From Gordonia prachuapensis (GTDB lineage Bacteria; Actinomycetota; Actinomycetes; Mycobacteriales; Mycobacteriaceae), in assembly GCF_036350515.1 (NCBI RefSeq), contig NZ_JAZDUE010000016.1:80601-144600 (forward strand): DNA of 64,000 nt, in the 5' to 3' direction. Position 1 is the stretch's first letter; each line of letters starts with the position of its first letter. A model generated the notes under the pieces. The model was not told the DNA's origin. It did not search any database and worked only from the letters and a program-made list of their open reading frames with translations. The position numbers were made by a program, and so were the translations under genes. Positions 63,902 to 64,000 of the stretch are shown one piece after another.

Positions 63902-64000
63902 TCAAGCCGCGGCGGGGGTTTGGTCCTTCCATGCGGTGGCGGGGTCGTAGGGGATACCGCGGGCTAGGCAGCCATGGAGTATGCCGACGAGGCGGTTGGC
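63902..64000 (-). mobile_element. IS110-family transposase, 3' end only
   Basis: The last 32 codons of a transposase running off the window's right edge, ending in TGA at 63904-63902. The residues ANRLVGILHGCLARGIPYD followed by AW are the conserved C-terminus of IS110-type (DEDD) transposases. It lies 50 bp from the repeat block. The rest of the element is outside the window. Confidence 0.75.

Noticed and set aside
63693..63967. Short repetitive frames in the terminal repeat block (GSQARAPLLNQ units)
   Set aside because: They are translations of the 48-bp tandem repeat, with no start signal and no independent protein character.

Overview
The window is GC-rich actinobacterial DNA, most probably from a mycolate-producing actinomycete of the order Mycobacteriales. 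Gordonia is the best guess (inference). Supporting genes are LppP/LprE-type and 'insoluble domain' exported proteins, a DUF222/HNH (13E12-like) protein, a WXG100-like protein with a DUF1023 hydrolase, an AfsR/SARP-type regulator, and a Rv3230c-DesA3-like ferredoxin reductase/desaturase pair. No rRNA, tRNA or CRISPR array was recognised.

Positions 1-5.9 kb are visibly less GC-rich and look like a horizontally acquired defence island. A Ser/Thr kinase fused to a UPF1/COG1112-type SF1 helicase (5' end outside the window) overlaps by 8 nt a single-HKD phospholipase-D-fold protein. This domain arrangement matches Mokosh type I anti-phage systems. An HNH nuclease faces them. Positions 5.9-13.7 kb hold small exported and accessory genes: a WXG-type/DUF1023 hydrolase, two paralogous lipoproteins, a WXG100-like protein, an orphan HigA, an LppP/LprE protein plus a 46-bp relic of one, a frameshifted exported protein, and a DUF6054 protein.

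Positions 13.7-22.3 kb include DUF2200, a stand-alone condensation-fold acyltransferase, a possible ADP-ribose module (ADP-ribosylglycohydrolase, vWA protein, divergent NrtR-like Nudix regulator), a VapBC toxin-antitoxin pair and a Fic protein. Positions 22.3-38.6 kb are mixed metabolism and export: cyclase plus ThDP enzyme, acyl-CoA synthetase, amidohydrolase, SGNH hydrolase with a divergent TetR regulator, an ABC exporter with a divergent AraC regulator, exported proteins and DUF222/HNH. A large SARP regulator and a DUF309 protein follow.

Positions 42.7-60.2 kb form an aldarate (glucarate/galactarate) catabolic region. It has glucarate dehydratase (gudD), a second enolase-superfamily dehydratase, 5-dehydro-4-deoxyglucarate dehydratase and 2-oxoglutarate semialdehyde dehydrogenase, which together would turn glucarate into 2-oxoglutarate. 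With them are a LysR regulator, a complete dipeptide-type ABC importer, a TSUP permease and two 2-hydroxyacid dehydrogenases. A decayed alcohol dehydrogenase lies inside the region. The right end carries PAP2, the ferredoxin reductase/desaturase pair, a block of extragenic repeats and the 3' end of an IS110-type transposase.
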